This document shows, one piece after another, positions 24,606 to 34,183 of a stretch of 64,000 nucleotides of DNA. Both the position numbers and the translations under genes were made by a program. Positions within the stretch are counted from its first letter, which is position 1; each line of letters opens with the position of its first letter. Source of the stretch: Amborella trichopoda (Eukaryota; Streptophyta; Magnoliopsida; Amborellales; Amborellaceae); contig NW_006499207.1 of the NCBI RefSeq assembly GCF_000471905.2, positions 3,233,977 through 3,297,976 of the forward strand, written 5' to 3'. The notes beneath the pieces are model-generated. The model searched no databases. It was not told where the DNA came from and saw only the letters and a list, made by a program, of their open reading frames with translations.

Positions 24606-25366
24606 AAACCCCAAAGCACGCTGGGGATGTGTGCGTGAGTGAGGACATTACAAAGTAGGGCCTCTACTTGTCATTGTCCTCCCTGTGGCTTCTACTTTGA
24701 GAGTTAATTACTCTGTTCTACTTGTCTGAATTTGGTATTCTATAAGATTTTCTGACTGTAATTGTGATATGCAAGTAATGCTCTGTTAACTGATTTTGAT
24801 TCTTTTATATGGCCTTCATGTGCACTCTAATATGTGACCTTACTCTGTAAGACAAAATACAATTTCTGATGAACTATGAGCATGTTAACGTGTATATACT
24901 GATAATCAGAAATACAAGGGTAGTGATCTGCTTACTGGCCTTTTAGCACTTCCTATCTTAATTTCATAACTATAGAGCGAGGGTGGGGGTAGCTGTGCAT
25001 AAGGTGGGTAATCGTTTTTGAGGATCTGAAGCTTGGAATCAAGAAGTTTGAGAAGCCGTCTTCCAAACATTTCCGCAGTATGTTTTGGCGATCTCAGTCA
25101 TATGATGTATTCCTCATTTTGTGTATTTTTGGGCCAATAGTACCTTAATGAACTTGTAAATACTTTGATTTGAAAAGAAATAAATTGGATTTACATATGG
25201 ATTAATGATTGTTGGATTTTTTTTAGTTTTCATTCGTGGTTTGCTCTCGATTCTGTGTTTTCATGCGTTGGGCCACTCCCACCTGAGTGACGTTCGTGAA
25301 TTTTGATCGTGATCCCACGCGTTGTTGCCCTTCGGCAGGGGTAAGGGGGCGGGGTCGTGACAGTTA

Positions 25367-25378
25367 TGGTATCAGAGC
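25367..25378 (+). promoter_or_regulatory. Element B primer-binding site (initiator-Met tRNA)
   Basis: TGGTATCAGAGC, the standard Met primer site of plant chromoviruses, four bases after the LTR end. Confidence 0.93.
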
Positions 25379-25472
25379 AGCCAGGATAGGATTCTTGGCC
25401 TAGGGAGCTTAGAAGTGTCTTTAGAATAGTTTGGGTTGAATGGTAACTTGATGATTGTGTCTTAGGTTGTAG

Positions 25473-26440
25473 ATGTCGAGGACGAGGGCCAACAATGTCA
25501 GCTCTAGTAATGAGAACACTGATGCCCTCGGAGAGTTGGTCAAGGCATTGGGGGCCATGACACAGATGGTGAAGAAAGCTGTGCCAGCCCCATCTACCCT
25601 TGCCCATGATTTGAATGTTTAGAAAAGTTTTGCAGATTGGCTCCTTCGACCTTCTTGGGGCTTGGGGGACTAGAAGAGGCTAAGATATGAAGGAGACAGA
25701 TAGAGAAGATATCAAAGCTTTAAACTGCACTGAAGAACAAAAAGTAAGGCTGGGCACTTTCATGCTCGAAGGGGATGCTGAACATTGGTGGGGCTTGGTA
25801 GAACAATCATGGGAAAGATCAGGGACTGAGATGACCTGGGAGAATTTCCTATAGCCCTTCAATGAAAAGTACTTTCCTCATTCTGTGAGGGAAAGGAAAG
25901 AAGTGGAGTTTATCGAGCTGCAACAAGGGAATTTAATTGTGGAGCAGTACGCAGCTAAATTTTCTGAGTTGTCGAAGTATGCCCCACACATCATTAAAAT
26001 TAAGGCACGAAAGGCTATAAAGTTCGAAAGAGGCCTCAGGCTAGCAATAAGGAGGGGGGTGGTATCAGCCAACTTAAAGACCTTTTCCCCTTTAGTGGAT
26101 CTGGTCATGAGGATAGAAAGGGAAGATGAAGAATTCTGGGTGGGAGGAAACTGGAAGATGAGACCCGCCTAGTAATGAAACTCAGGGAAGAAAGCTCGAC
26201 CACCACTAAAGAGTAACTTTTGGGGAAGAGAAAATCAGAGAGGCACGAAGATTTTGAGAACAATACCGGGGGATGTAAGAGAAAATCGACGCCCGATATG
26301 CCCACACTATGGGAAGGACAATCACTCGGCGGCTGATTATCGACAAAAAACAGGGGCATGCTTCAGATGTGGCAAGCGGGGCCACTAAATTAGAGATTGC
26401 CCAATACAAGGAAAGGAGGACCAACAAAAGACTCAAGGTC
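25473..26440 (+). pseudogene. gag: Element B gag relic
   Basis: The ATG at 25473 starts a protein similar to element A gag (shared SSNENT and ALGE near the N-terminus). The frame is broken by stops and shifts at about 25620-25880, then is readable at 25885-26172 (ERKEVEFIEL, FERGLR). Of the two zinc knuckles, the first (about 26299-26340) has Tyr in place of two of its Cys, which fits TGT to TAT changes. The second (26359-26400) keeps its C, C, H and C but has a TAA directly after the His. The particle protein could not be made. Confidence 0.9.
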
Positions 26441-26442
26441 TG

Positions 26443-26973
26443 GTGTTTTCTCTAACCAAGAACGAAGCTAAGGCATCAACTTCGGTCATCCGAGGTATGC
26501 TCTACGTTTGTGGCATTGAAGCAAAAATCTTGATTGATCTTAGATCTACACACTCTTTTGTTGCACCTCACTTTGCACGCCACATAAATGCTAGACTTTC
26601 TTTACTTGATTGGATATTGGTAGTGTGCGCACCTATGGGAGAATTTATAGAAACTAATATTGTGTATAAACATTGTGGGGTTTTACTCGAAGGTTGTGAG
26701 CTTCATATAGATTTGATATTGTTAGATATCCAACACTTTGATGTTATTTTGGGCATGGATTGGTTATCCACACATCATGCTACTATAAATTGCCATGATA
26801 AGACTGTAACCCTTAGACGCCCTAACCAACTTGAGTTGAACTTTATTAGCATCAAGGATGTTCCTCCTCTGCATTTCATTTCGGCTATTCGGGCTTCCCG
26901 TTTGCTGACTAAAAATTGTGTTGGGTATCTAGCTTACATAGTGGAAAATCGGGATGACCGGTCTAAGTTATAA
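26443..26973 (+). pseudogene. Element B aspartic protease with altered active site
   Basis: A 176-codon open stretch beginning VFSLTK just after the zinc knuckle. The catalytic loop (Asp codon at 26536) should read D-[ST/P]-G-[AS]-T; here it reads DLRSTHSFV, so the conserved Gly is Arg (AGA at 26542, one G-to-A change from GGA). The C-terminal part has the family phrase VILGMDWLSTHHATI. It then leads towards RT (IREIEF at about 27040) after a stop at 26971. The family protease matures Gag-Pol; this copy is very unlikely to be active. Confidence 0.9.
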
Positions 26974-26999
26974 GTGATACCGGTGGTGAGAGAATATTT

Positions 27000-27800
27000 G
27001 AAGGTCTTTCCCAAAGAAGTAACCTCTATGCCCCCAATCAGAGAAATAGAATTTTGAGATAAATGTGATTCATGGTACTGTCTCTATCTCTAAAACCCCT
27101 TATAGAATGGCCCAACGGAACTAAAGGGTTAAAAGAGCAATTACAAGAGTTACTGAAGAAGGGTTTTATTCGACCTAGTGTGTCACCTTGGGGTGTGCCT
27201 GTTTTATTTGTTAAAAAGAAGGACGGGTCTTTGAGGCTATGCGTAGACTATCGGCAGCTGAACTAAGTCACTGTGAAAAACAAATACCCCTTGCCTAGAA
27301 TTGAGAGCCTTTTTTATCAACTCTAAGGAGCCCAAGTATTCTCCAAAATCGACCTTCGATTGGGTTACCATCAGCTGCAAGTCAAGGAAGAAGATGTATC
27401 TCAGATTGCATTCAGGACTTGTTAAGGTCCCTACGAGTTCTTAGAAATGCCCTTCGGGCGGACTAGTGCCCCGACTTTTTTATGGATTTGATGAATAGGG
27501 TGTTTGGACCCTTTTTGGATGACTTCGTGGTGGTTTTTATAAATGACATTCTGGTATAGTTCAAGAATCTAGAAGAGCATAAATGGCATTTGAGGATGGT
27601 CCTCCAAACTCTAAACATGGAGAAGCTATACGTTAAACTAAGGAAAAGTGAGTTTTGGCTCATGTGGTCTTCCTTGGGCATGTTATTTCCAAGGAAGGGG
27701 CGCAGTTGACCCTTGTAAGGTTGAAGTCATTATTAAATGGGGAATACCGACAAATGTGATAGAAGTACGCAATTTTTTAGGTCTGGTCGGATATTATAGG
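27000..27800 (+). pseudogene. Element B reverse transcriptase with D-to-N in the catalytic box
   Basis: Recognisable blocks: [11 protein letters not shown] and [11 protein letters not shown] (27165-27235), CVDYRQLN (27240-27264) followed by a stop, [10 protein letters not shown] (27350-27375), and the catalytic box. Instead of F-I-D-D it reads FINDIL (Asn codon AAT at 27542-27544), one G-to-A change in an essential metal-binding Asp. The connection to RNase H follows (NFLGLVGYYR at about 27770). At least five stops and two or three frameshifts lie inside. Order and spacing match Tekay pol. Confidence 0.93.
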
Positions 27801-27807
27801 TTTTTTT

Positions 27808-28330
27808 GTGGAAGGTTTTTCAAAGATAGCACTTCCCTTGACTTTCCTGACCCAGAAAAGTGTAAAATTTATATGGACAGATGCCTGTGAGAAGAGTTTT
27901 CAAGAATTAAATAAGAGATTGACTACTGCCCCAATACTAACTCTTCCCGAGGGAAATGAAGGTTTTGTAATCTACACAGATGCTTCCCCAAAGGGATTGG
28001 GGTGTGTATTAATGCAGCAAGAGAAAGTTATAGCTTATGTCACTAGATAGTTAAAGTCGCACGAGAAAAATTACCCAATTCATGACTTAGAGCTCGCGAT
28101 TGTGGTTTTTGCCTTGAAAAGTTAGAGACATTATCTCTATGGAGCCCAATTCAAGATATTTACAGATCATAAGAGCCTCAAGTATTTATTTTATCAGAAG
28201 GAATTGAATAAGAGACATAGGAGATGGATGGATCTACTGAATGATTATTATTGCACCATCAATTACCCATTGGACAAGACAAACGCAGTCACCGACGATT
28301 TGAGTCGGAAACCGTCAATATGAGTGGCAC
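27808..28330 (+). pseudogene. Element B RNase H
   Basis: It starts with FSKIALPLTFLT and TDACEKSFQELN, then the active-site blocks IYTDASPKGLG (about 27970), HDLELA (about 28080) and TDHKSLKYL (about 28165), ending with DLSRKPS (28300). Stops at about 28048, 28123 and 28321. RNase H removes the RNA strand after reverse transcription. One RNase H only, as expected for a chromovirus. Confidence 0.9.
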
Positions 28331-28332
28331 AT

Positions 28333-29690
28333 TTGATGGTCCGAGAAATGAAACTGATAGAGGATACTGTGGAGGGGTGCCCGACCTTACCCTCTAGTTT
28401 GAAGGAAGGAATAACTTCAAGTATAAGGGTGGAACCTCAACTTTATCAACAGATCAAGGTAGCTCAAAAGGCAAACCCTCAGCTGGGCAAAATTCTGGAA
28501 GACTTAAGATAGGAAGAAGAAGGAGATTTTTCTTTTGATAGTGATGATTTGGTAAGATTTAGAGAACGGGTGTGCGTCCTAAGTGATGAGAATATAAAAA
28601 GAGCTATTCTAGAAGAAGCGCACCACTCCCGTTATATTGTGCACCTAGGAAGCACAAAAATGTACCAAGATTTAAAGAAGACCTTCTGGTGGAATAACAT
28701 GTAGAAAGATGTAACACAATTTGTTTCTAAATGTCTAACCTGTCAACAAGTGAAGGCTGAGCATCAAAGACCAGTTGGATTGTTGCAACCCTTACCTTTG
28801 CCTGAATGGAAGTGGGAACACATCACCATGGACTTAATGTCCGGTTTGCCAAGATCAAGATTGGTTCATGACAGTGTTTGGGTTATTGTGGACCGATTGA
28901 CTAAGGATGAACATTTCTTACCAGTCTGCACTACTTATACCCTTGATAAACTGGCTCAGCTGTATGTCAAAGAAATAGTAAGGTTGCATGGACTACTTGT
29001 CAGCATTGTGTCCGACAGGGACTCTAGATTTACTTCAAGATTTTTGAGCAGCCTACAATTAGCTTTGGGGACAAGACTTACTTTCAGTACTGCTTTTCAC
29101 CCCCAAACCGATGGTTCAGATCTTAGAAGATATGTGGAGAGCCTGTGTTACTGACTTCAAAGGAAATTGGGATGATCACCTACCCTTAGTAGAATTTGCA
29201 TACAACAACAGTTTTCAGGCCAGTATTCAGATGACACCTTTTGAAGCTTTATATGGAAGAAAGTGTAGATCACCTATGTGTTGGAATGAATTCAGTGAAA
29301 GAAGACTCTTAGGGCTGGAGATTGTTCAAGTAACATCAGAGAAAATCGCCCTAATTTGGGAAAGGATTAAAACTGCACAGAGCAGGCAGAAGAGTTATGA
29401 CGATAATCGTTGAAGGGACCTTGAATTTGAAGTAGGGGAACGAGTATTCTTGAAAGTGTCACCAACAAAGGGAATTATGAGATTTGGTAAGAAAGGGAAG
29501 CTAAGTTCGTGATTCCTTGGACCTTTTGAAATATTAGAAAGAATCAGAGTCGCGGCATACCAACTAGTCTTACTGCCCAAGTTGGCCAATATTGATGATG
29601 TTTTTCATATTTCATTATTAAGGAAATATCAACCTGATCCGTCCCACGTCTTGAAGTATGAACCAATCCCTATCAAGGAGGGGTTAACTT
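28333..29690 (+). pseudogene. Element B integrase, catalytic Glu deleted
   Basis: The HHCC finger is readable (HHSRYIVHLGSTKMY from 28621, CLTCQQVK at 28732). The core has WEHITMDL with the first Asp (about 28825) and SDRDSRF with the second (about 29010). Then HPQTDG (29098-29115) runs straight into a shifted QILEDM; the family block between them, which contains the third catalytic residue Glu, is missing. From family knowledge I infer a loss of about 17 nt between short TCAG repeats, which also shifts the frame. The rest (YNNSFQASI, ALYGRKCRSP, GPFEIL, HISLLRKY) is clear. It could not integrate DNA. Confidence 0.92.
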
Positions 29691-29854
29691 AAATGGAGCA
29701 GCCAATTGAGATTCTGGATAGAAGGGTTCAAGTTTTGCACAATAAAGAGATTCCCCTAGTCCGGGGTTTTATGGAAGTATCATTCACAAGAAGAATCAAC
29801 CTGGGAGCGAGAAGATGAAATTCGGACACTATACCCCCATTTATTTGATTAACG
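29690..29854 (+). pseudogene. C-terminal chromodomain of element B integrase
   Basis: After LLRKYQPDPSHV come PIEILDRRVQVLHNKEIPLV (29702-29760) and, after a one-base frame change at about 29770, STWEREDEIRTLYPHLFD ending in TAA at 29852. This is the chromodomain of Tekay/Del chromoviruses, which directs integration towards marked chromatin. A stop also separates it from integrase (29690). Confidence 0.9.
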
Positions 29855-29876
29855 ATTTTGAGGACAAAATATTTTT

Positions 29877-29889
29877 AAGGGGGGGATGA
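29877..29889 (+). promoter_or_regulatory. Element B polypurine tract
   Basis: AAGGGGGGGATGA abutting the 3' LTR; the start site for plus-strand DNA synthesis. Confidence 0.88.
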
Positions 29890-32652
29890 TGTGATGACCC
29901 AAACTTTTCCCGGCCAGTTAGAATGCATGGCAGGTCAAGGAGGGAAGAAGTTGAGTTACCCAGCGCCGTTTGGTCAGCACTGGTTGAGTGGTTCAGCACT
30001 GGCTGTGAAGAAGGAGAGGCCAGTACCTATTGGGTTGTCCAGCGCCGGCTGTGATGGAGAAGAGTGCCAGCGCCAATTGGTCAGCGTCGGTTGTCCTACG
30101 CCGGTTGGGAAGTGCAGCGCCAGTGGGGGTAGTGAGCCCAGCGCCGACTGTGCAGAGGGCTAGCACCGGCTGTGTTTCTGACATGCATGAGTTGAAGGTG
30201 GCACTTGTATAATGCATGCTGATGTGAGTGCCACTTGTCCAAATTTTTTAGCTTATTCGGGACACTTGGCCAGCCACCCCAATCATGAGAGTACTTAAGC
30301 CCCTTCTCTCACTCACACCCCTCATTCTTACTCTCTCTCTCTCTTAAAGGCACAAAGTGGAAGAGTGAGTTTGTTTATGTAGGAATGGAGTTGTGATTCT
30401 AAGATTATATAAGAAATGCGTTTTAGGTGTGTTCACATTGTGAGAGAATGGATGTTGTCATGTTCTTCATTATGAAATGATGGTTATGGCAGGCATTCTT
30501 GGCATTTGTTAAATGAGACCATGAAATTTCAGGAATATACATGTTCTTGAATGAGGCTTTTGACTAGCCAAATGGAGTCTGATTAACCTCAAACTACCAC
30601 CGTTGGAAAGATAAATGAGCCTAGTAAAATGTTTGTTTTTTCCTACATCTGAAATTGTTTAGAAAAATGAAGTTATATTTCAAAATGTGAGGGTATGTCA
30701 CTGTGCACTATTTTCCTGGATTTGTCATTAATAGCATAGTTTTCATCGATTTTAACTAAACAAACGATGTCTATTTTTTGCCAAAATACAGCCATTTAAA
30801 GTTCTTTGAATGGGTTAAAAGTTTCAAGTAGAAAATATTTCGAAATTCTCTTGAGATTGAATGTTACGCTTTGTTTTATGAAGGTATGCTGCTGTGGACA
30901 CTTTCAGCAAAGGCATAGATTTAATGCCTCTGATGTCACTGAATTTGACTGACTAAAAGGTATCTATTTTAGCCCAAACCATAGCCAGTGGAACCGGTTA
31001 TGAGTCATATTTAATTCACATGTTGAGCACTTTTCGAGGTTCCTTCTTGATTTTGAAACATGGGCGGAATTTCAAAGACAAGTCACTGTCTTCACTGCAC
31101 AACAGATCTGACTGAGTGTCTGTGTTCTTTGGTTCTTTTGAGGGGCCAAATAAGGTCCAATTTCTCTCAAACCACCCCTAATTGAAAGAATGATATAGCC
31201 TTGTTTTGGCTCCGATGTCATTGCCTGAAATTTAAGAAAGCGTGACGTCGATACTCTGACTACTGTTATATGAACTCTGATTCTGTTATACGAACTATAA
31301 TTCTATTATAAGAGATTTGACTACTGTTATACGAACTCTGATTCTGCTATATGAACTCTGATTCTGTTATAAGAGCACTGACTATTGTTATATGAACTCT
31401 GATTTTGTTATATGAACTACGATTCTGTTATAAGCGCTCTGACTGCTGTTATATGAGCTTTGATTCTGCTATACGAGATCTGACTAAGAGCTCTAACTAC
31501 TATTATATGAACTCTGATTCTATTATATGAGCTTTGATTCTGTTATATGGACTCTGACCATTACTTAATGGCTCCTCCATTGGCAGTGAGCTCTCTGACT
31601 TTGTATGTGTGAGCATGGACTTGCCGCATATATGATATTTTGTGAAACTCTATAAATGTGAGCATGGACTTGCCACATAATTCTTCCCTGACTCCCGATG
31701 ATAAGTAGGGAGCCATGCTCTAAATATACTTGGGAGGGTCGCACCCCGTAAGATTTTTGGGCACTATCCATCGGGATCCCTTTGGTAATGTAACATCCTC
31801 TAGTGGTGAGGGAGTAAGAGGCTAGTGTCTTGCAAGGCCTCAGTCTATCAAAAACCCCAAAGCACACTGGGGATGTGTGCGTGACTAAGGACATTACAAA
31901 GGAGGGCCTCTACTTGTCATTGTCCTCCCTCCTGAATGAGGGTAGAAGTCCTAAGCTCAGGATTGGCTTAGGCAGATCACTGTGGATCTTACTTCGGGAG
32001 GTAATTACTCTGTTATGCTTGTCTGATATTTGTATTCTGTAATATTTTTTTACTGTAACTGTGATATGCAAGTAATGCTCTGTTAACTAATATTGATTCT
32101 TTTATATGGCCTTCATGTGCACTGTGATATGTGACCTTACTCTGTAAGACAAAATAAAATTTCTGATGAACTATGAGCATTTTAACGTGTATATACTGAT
32201 AGTCAGGATTGCAAGGGTAGTGATCTGCTTACTGGGGCTTTAGCTCATCCCATCTTAATTTCATAATTGTGGAGTGAAGGGTGGGAGCAGCTGTGCTTAA
32301 GGTGGGTGACAGTTTTTGTGAAGCTTGGAATCAAGAAGTTTGAAAAGTCGTCTTTCAAAGACTTCTGCAGAACTTTTTTTTGATCTCACAGATGATGAAT
32401 TTCTCATTTTGTGTATTTTCGGGCTAGTAGTGCCTTAAAGAACCTGTAAAGACTTTGATTTGAAAATAAATAAATTGGATGTACTTTTGGATTAATGATT
32501 GTTGGATTTATTTTAGTTTTCATTCGTGGTTTGCTCTCGATTCTATATTTTCATGTGTTGGCCCACTCCCACCTGAGTGATGTTCGAGACCTCCGGTTGC
32601 GATCCTGCGCTCTGTCGCCCTCTAGCAGAGGTCAGGGGGTGGGGTCGTGACA
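29890..32652 (+). repeat. Element B 3' LTR (2763 bp)
   Basis: It begins TGTGATGACCC and ends GTCGTGACA. Same blocks as the 5' LTR, including early GCGCCGGTTG motifs and the 21-bp array (31255-31560). About 200 bp after 30375 are missing compared with the 5' copy. The TATA candidate is mutated. Confidence 0.93.
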
Positions 32653-33775
32653 TTAAGGCAGTGCATACTAAGAAACAATTTCAGCAAAATCGGTCTCTAG
32701 CACCTTGAAATGGCCTCTATAACTAGAGCTACATTTCGGGTGTCTCAAATTGTTGTGGGACCATCACCATTGGATCTGGCACTGTTGAAAACCCCTAAGG
32801 GTCAAATTTTAGCTCGAACGGACACTCCAGAAAAACGTTATATGTAAAAGAGTGAAACAGAAGGAGCCTCGCGCAATTCTCGTGCAACCACCCTACAACT
32901 CCGCACCATTGAAGGGACAGTCACGAACAGTAACTTTCGACGTTAACATCTCACTCGTCCCATGTCAGATCATACTCCAATTTGTTGAGCATGTTCGTCT
33001 CATCAAGGCGAGTGATTCGATATGTGGCACGCCCCATGTTGACACTTGAGCACGAAGGAAAGCTAGAGAGAGTTGCTGATCCATGAAGAAAGTGCAGGAA
33101 ATTCAGCAACGTCGTGCCTCGCTCGAGCAGCCGAATCACGTGTTTCACGAGCCCGATCGACTCTAGACCAAATCCATCGCATGCGTAAGGTCTCGGACCA
33201 TCTCTGACCTGAACGTCGTACATGATGAACGGTGGGATTCTGCACACAAAGCCGATGAAGCCACTAGAAATTTTGTCGCCGGACTCCTAGATTCCGACCA
33301 AAATTCCAAAGTTACAAAATCTTCGTTTTGGCATGGAATCAAGCTGCATTTTTTGCCCCTCGTGATCGTAACAGCATGCTCAAGGTGATCTAGCAAAGAA
33401 ATCATCGAAAAAACGTCAAGGAATAAGCACATTATCGATCTGAAGATTCAAGATCCATTCAAATTTCAACTCACATGATCGTGCACTAAAAACTCGATCC
33501 ATGGCTCGAAGTTGGTATCAAATCAATCGTCGTGCTGAGCTCTACAAGAAAGCCATCATGTTTCGACGAACCGGGCATCGAAACAACCCCGGATCATCAT
33601 GAAATATAAAGCACGTTCTAGGGAAACACAAGGACTGTTATGAAATTCCATGAATTGTTAGGAAAGGGCAAATCTATCATTTTCTACCCTATTTTCTAAT
33701 TTCTTTAATTTATTTTAATGTTAATATTCAGCAATTAGGGTTACTTTTGATCATTCAACCATGTCTGGGGCAAAT

Positions 33776-33788
33776 TATATATATATAT
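33776..33788 (+). promoter_or_regulatory. LTR TATA run (D copy 1)
   Basis: TATATATATATAT followed by GTACCATCATTGTA; the same downstream phrase follows the TATATATA at 35431 in D copy 2. Confidence 0.6.
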
Positions 33789-34183
33789 GTACCATCATTG
33801 TACGCAATAGACACTCAATCCCTAACAAAAGAGAGTTTTTACTTAATGCAGTTTCTCTTTCTTATCACGTTCAGAGAGAGAGAGCAAGGTGAGAGAAACT
33901 TGTGATCGGTACCCCTAGGCTTGAGGTAGATCTTCTCTCTCTTCTTTTTCTTTTCTTCTCTCGCTTTTTCTCCTTTCTCTTCTTCTCTTTCTTCTTCCTC
34001 TTCCTCATCTAAGTTCCTCTCAGAGGCCATGCACGGCAATGACAGTGTCGTGCATGCCTCTCTAGTGGTCTCATAGGTCACACATGGCGATGACAGTGCC
34101 ATGCACGAGCTTCTCTCTTTTTCTGTTCTCCCTCCCAGCGAGGCGTGTAGACGGCGCTACTCATCGCCGTCTGTAGACATACC

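Larger units (their letters stand above)
22541..25362 (+). repeat. Element B 5' LTR (2822 bp)
   Basis: It begins TGTGACGACC and ends GTCGTGACA. Early part with degenerate GCGCCGGTTG motifs and CTCTCTCTC; then AT-rich unique sequence; 21-bp GATTCTGTTATA repeats (23990-24310); a segment with TATAAAAAACCCC at 24600; right end. Compared with the 3' copy it has about 200 extra bases after 22943 and lacks about 90 bases near 23610. Confidence 0.93.
22541..32652 (+). mobile_element. Element B: full-length dead Del/Tekay-type chromovirus
   Basis: A 10.1 kb element: LTR 22541-25362, primer site 25367-25378, gag, protease, RT, RNase H, integrase, chromodomain, polypurine tract, LTR 29890-32652. It is inserted in a D LTR; the flanks are TTAAA (22536-22540) and TTAAG (32653-32657), a 5-bp duplication with one mismatch, and the D sequence reads on across the site as in 34320-34360. 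Domain order and the C-terminal chromodomain place it in the Tekay/Del clade of plant chromoviruses. Many stops, frameshifts and altered active sites make it inactive. Confidence 0.95.
22378..34183 (+). repeat. Family D LTR copy 1, split by element B
   Basis: It begins TGTTGGAAGATATTTTTCATC and runs to 22540, then resumes at 32653 after element B and ends at 34183 where another D LTR begins. In the second part: TATA run at 33776, AATGCAGTTTCTC leader, CT block (33930-34010), and hairpin AGACGGCG...CGCCGTCT (34149-34172). The right third, present in copy 2 (34184-36821), is missing. Family D shares the U3 plan and right-end sequence with family C and is its sister. Confidence 0.82.

Noticed and set aside
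25230..25607. Minus-strand 125-codon frame over the B LTR end and gag start
   Set aside because: It crosses the LTR border and primer site in antisense; a shadow frame.
32653..34183. Host gene or promoter in the stretch right of element B
   Set aside because: The sequence aligns with the D LTR at 34320-35830; no coding content.
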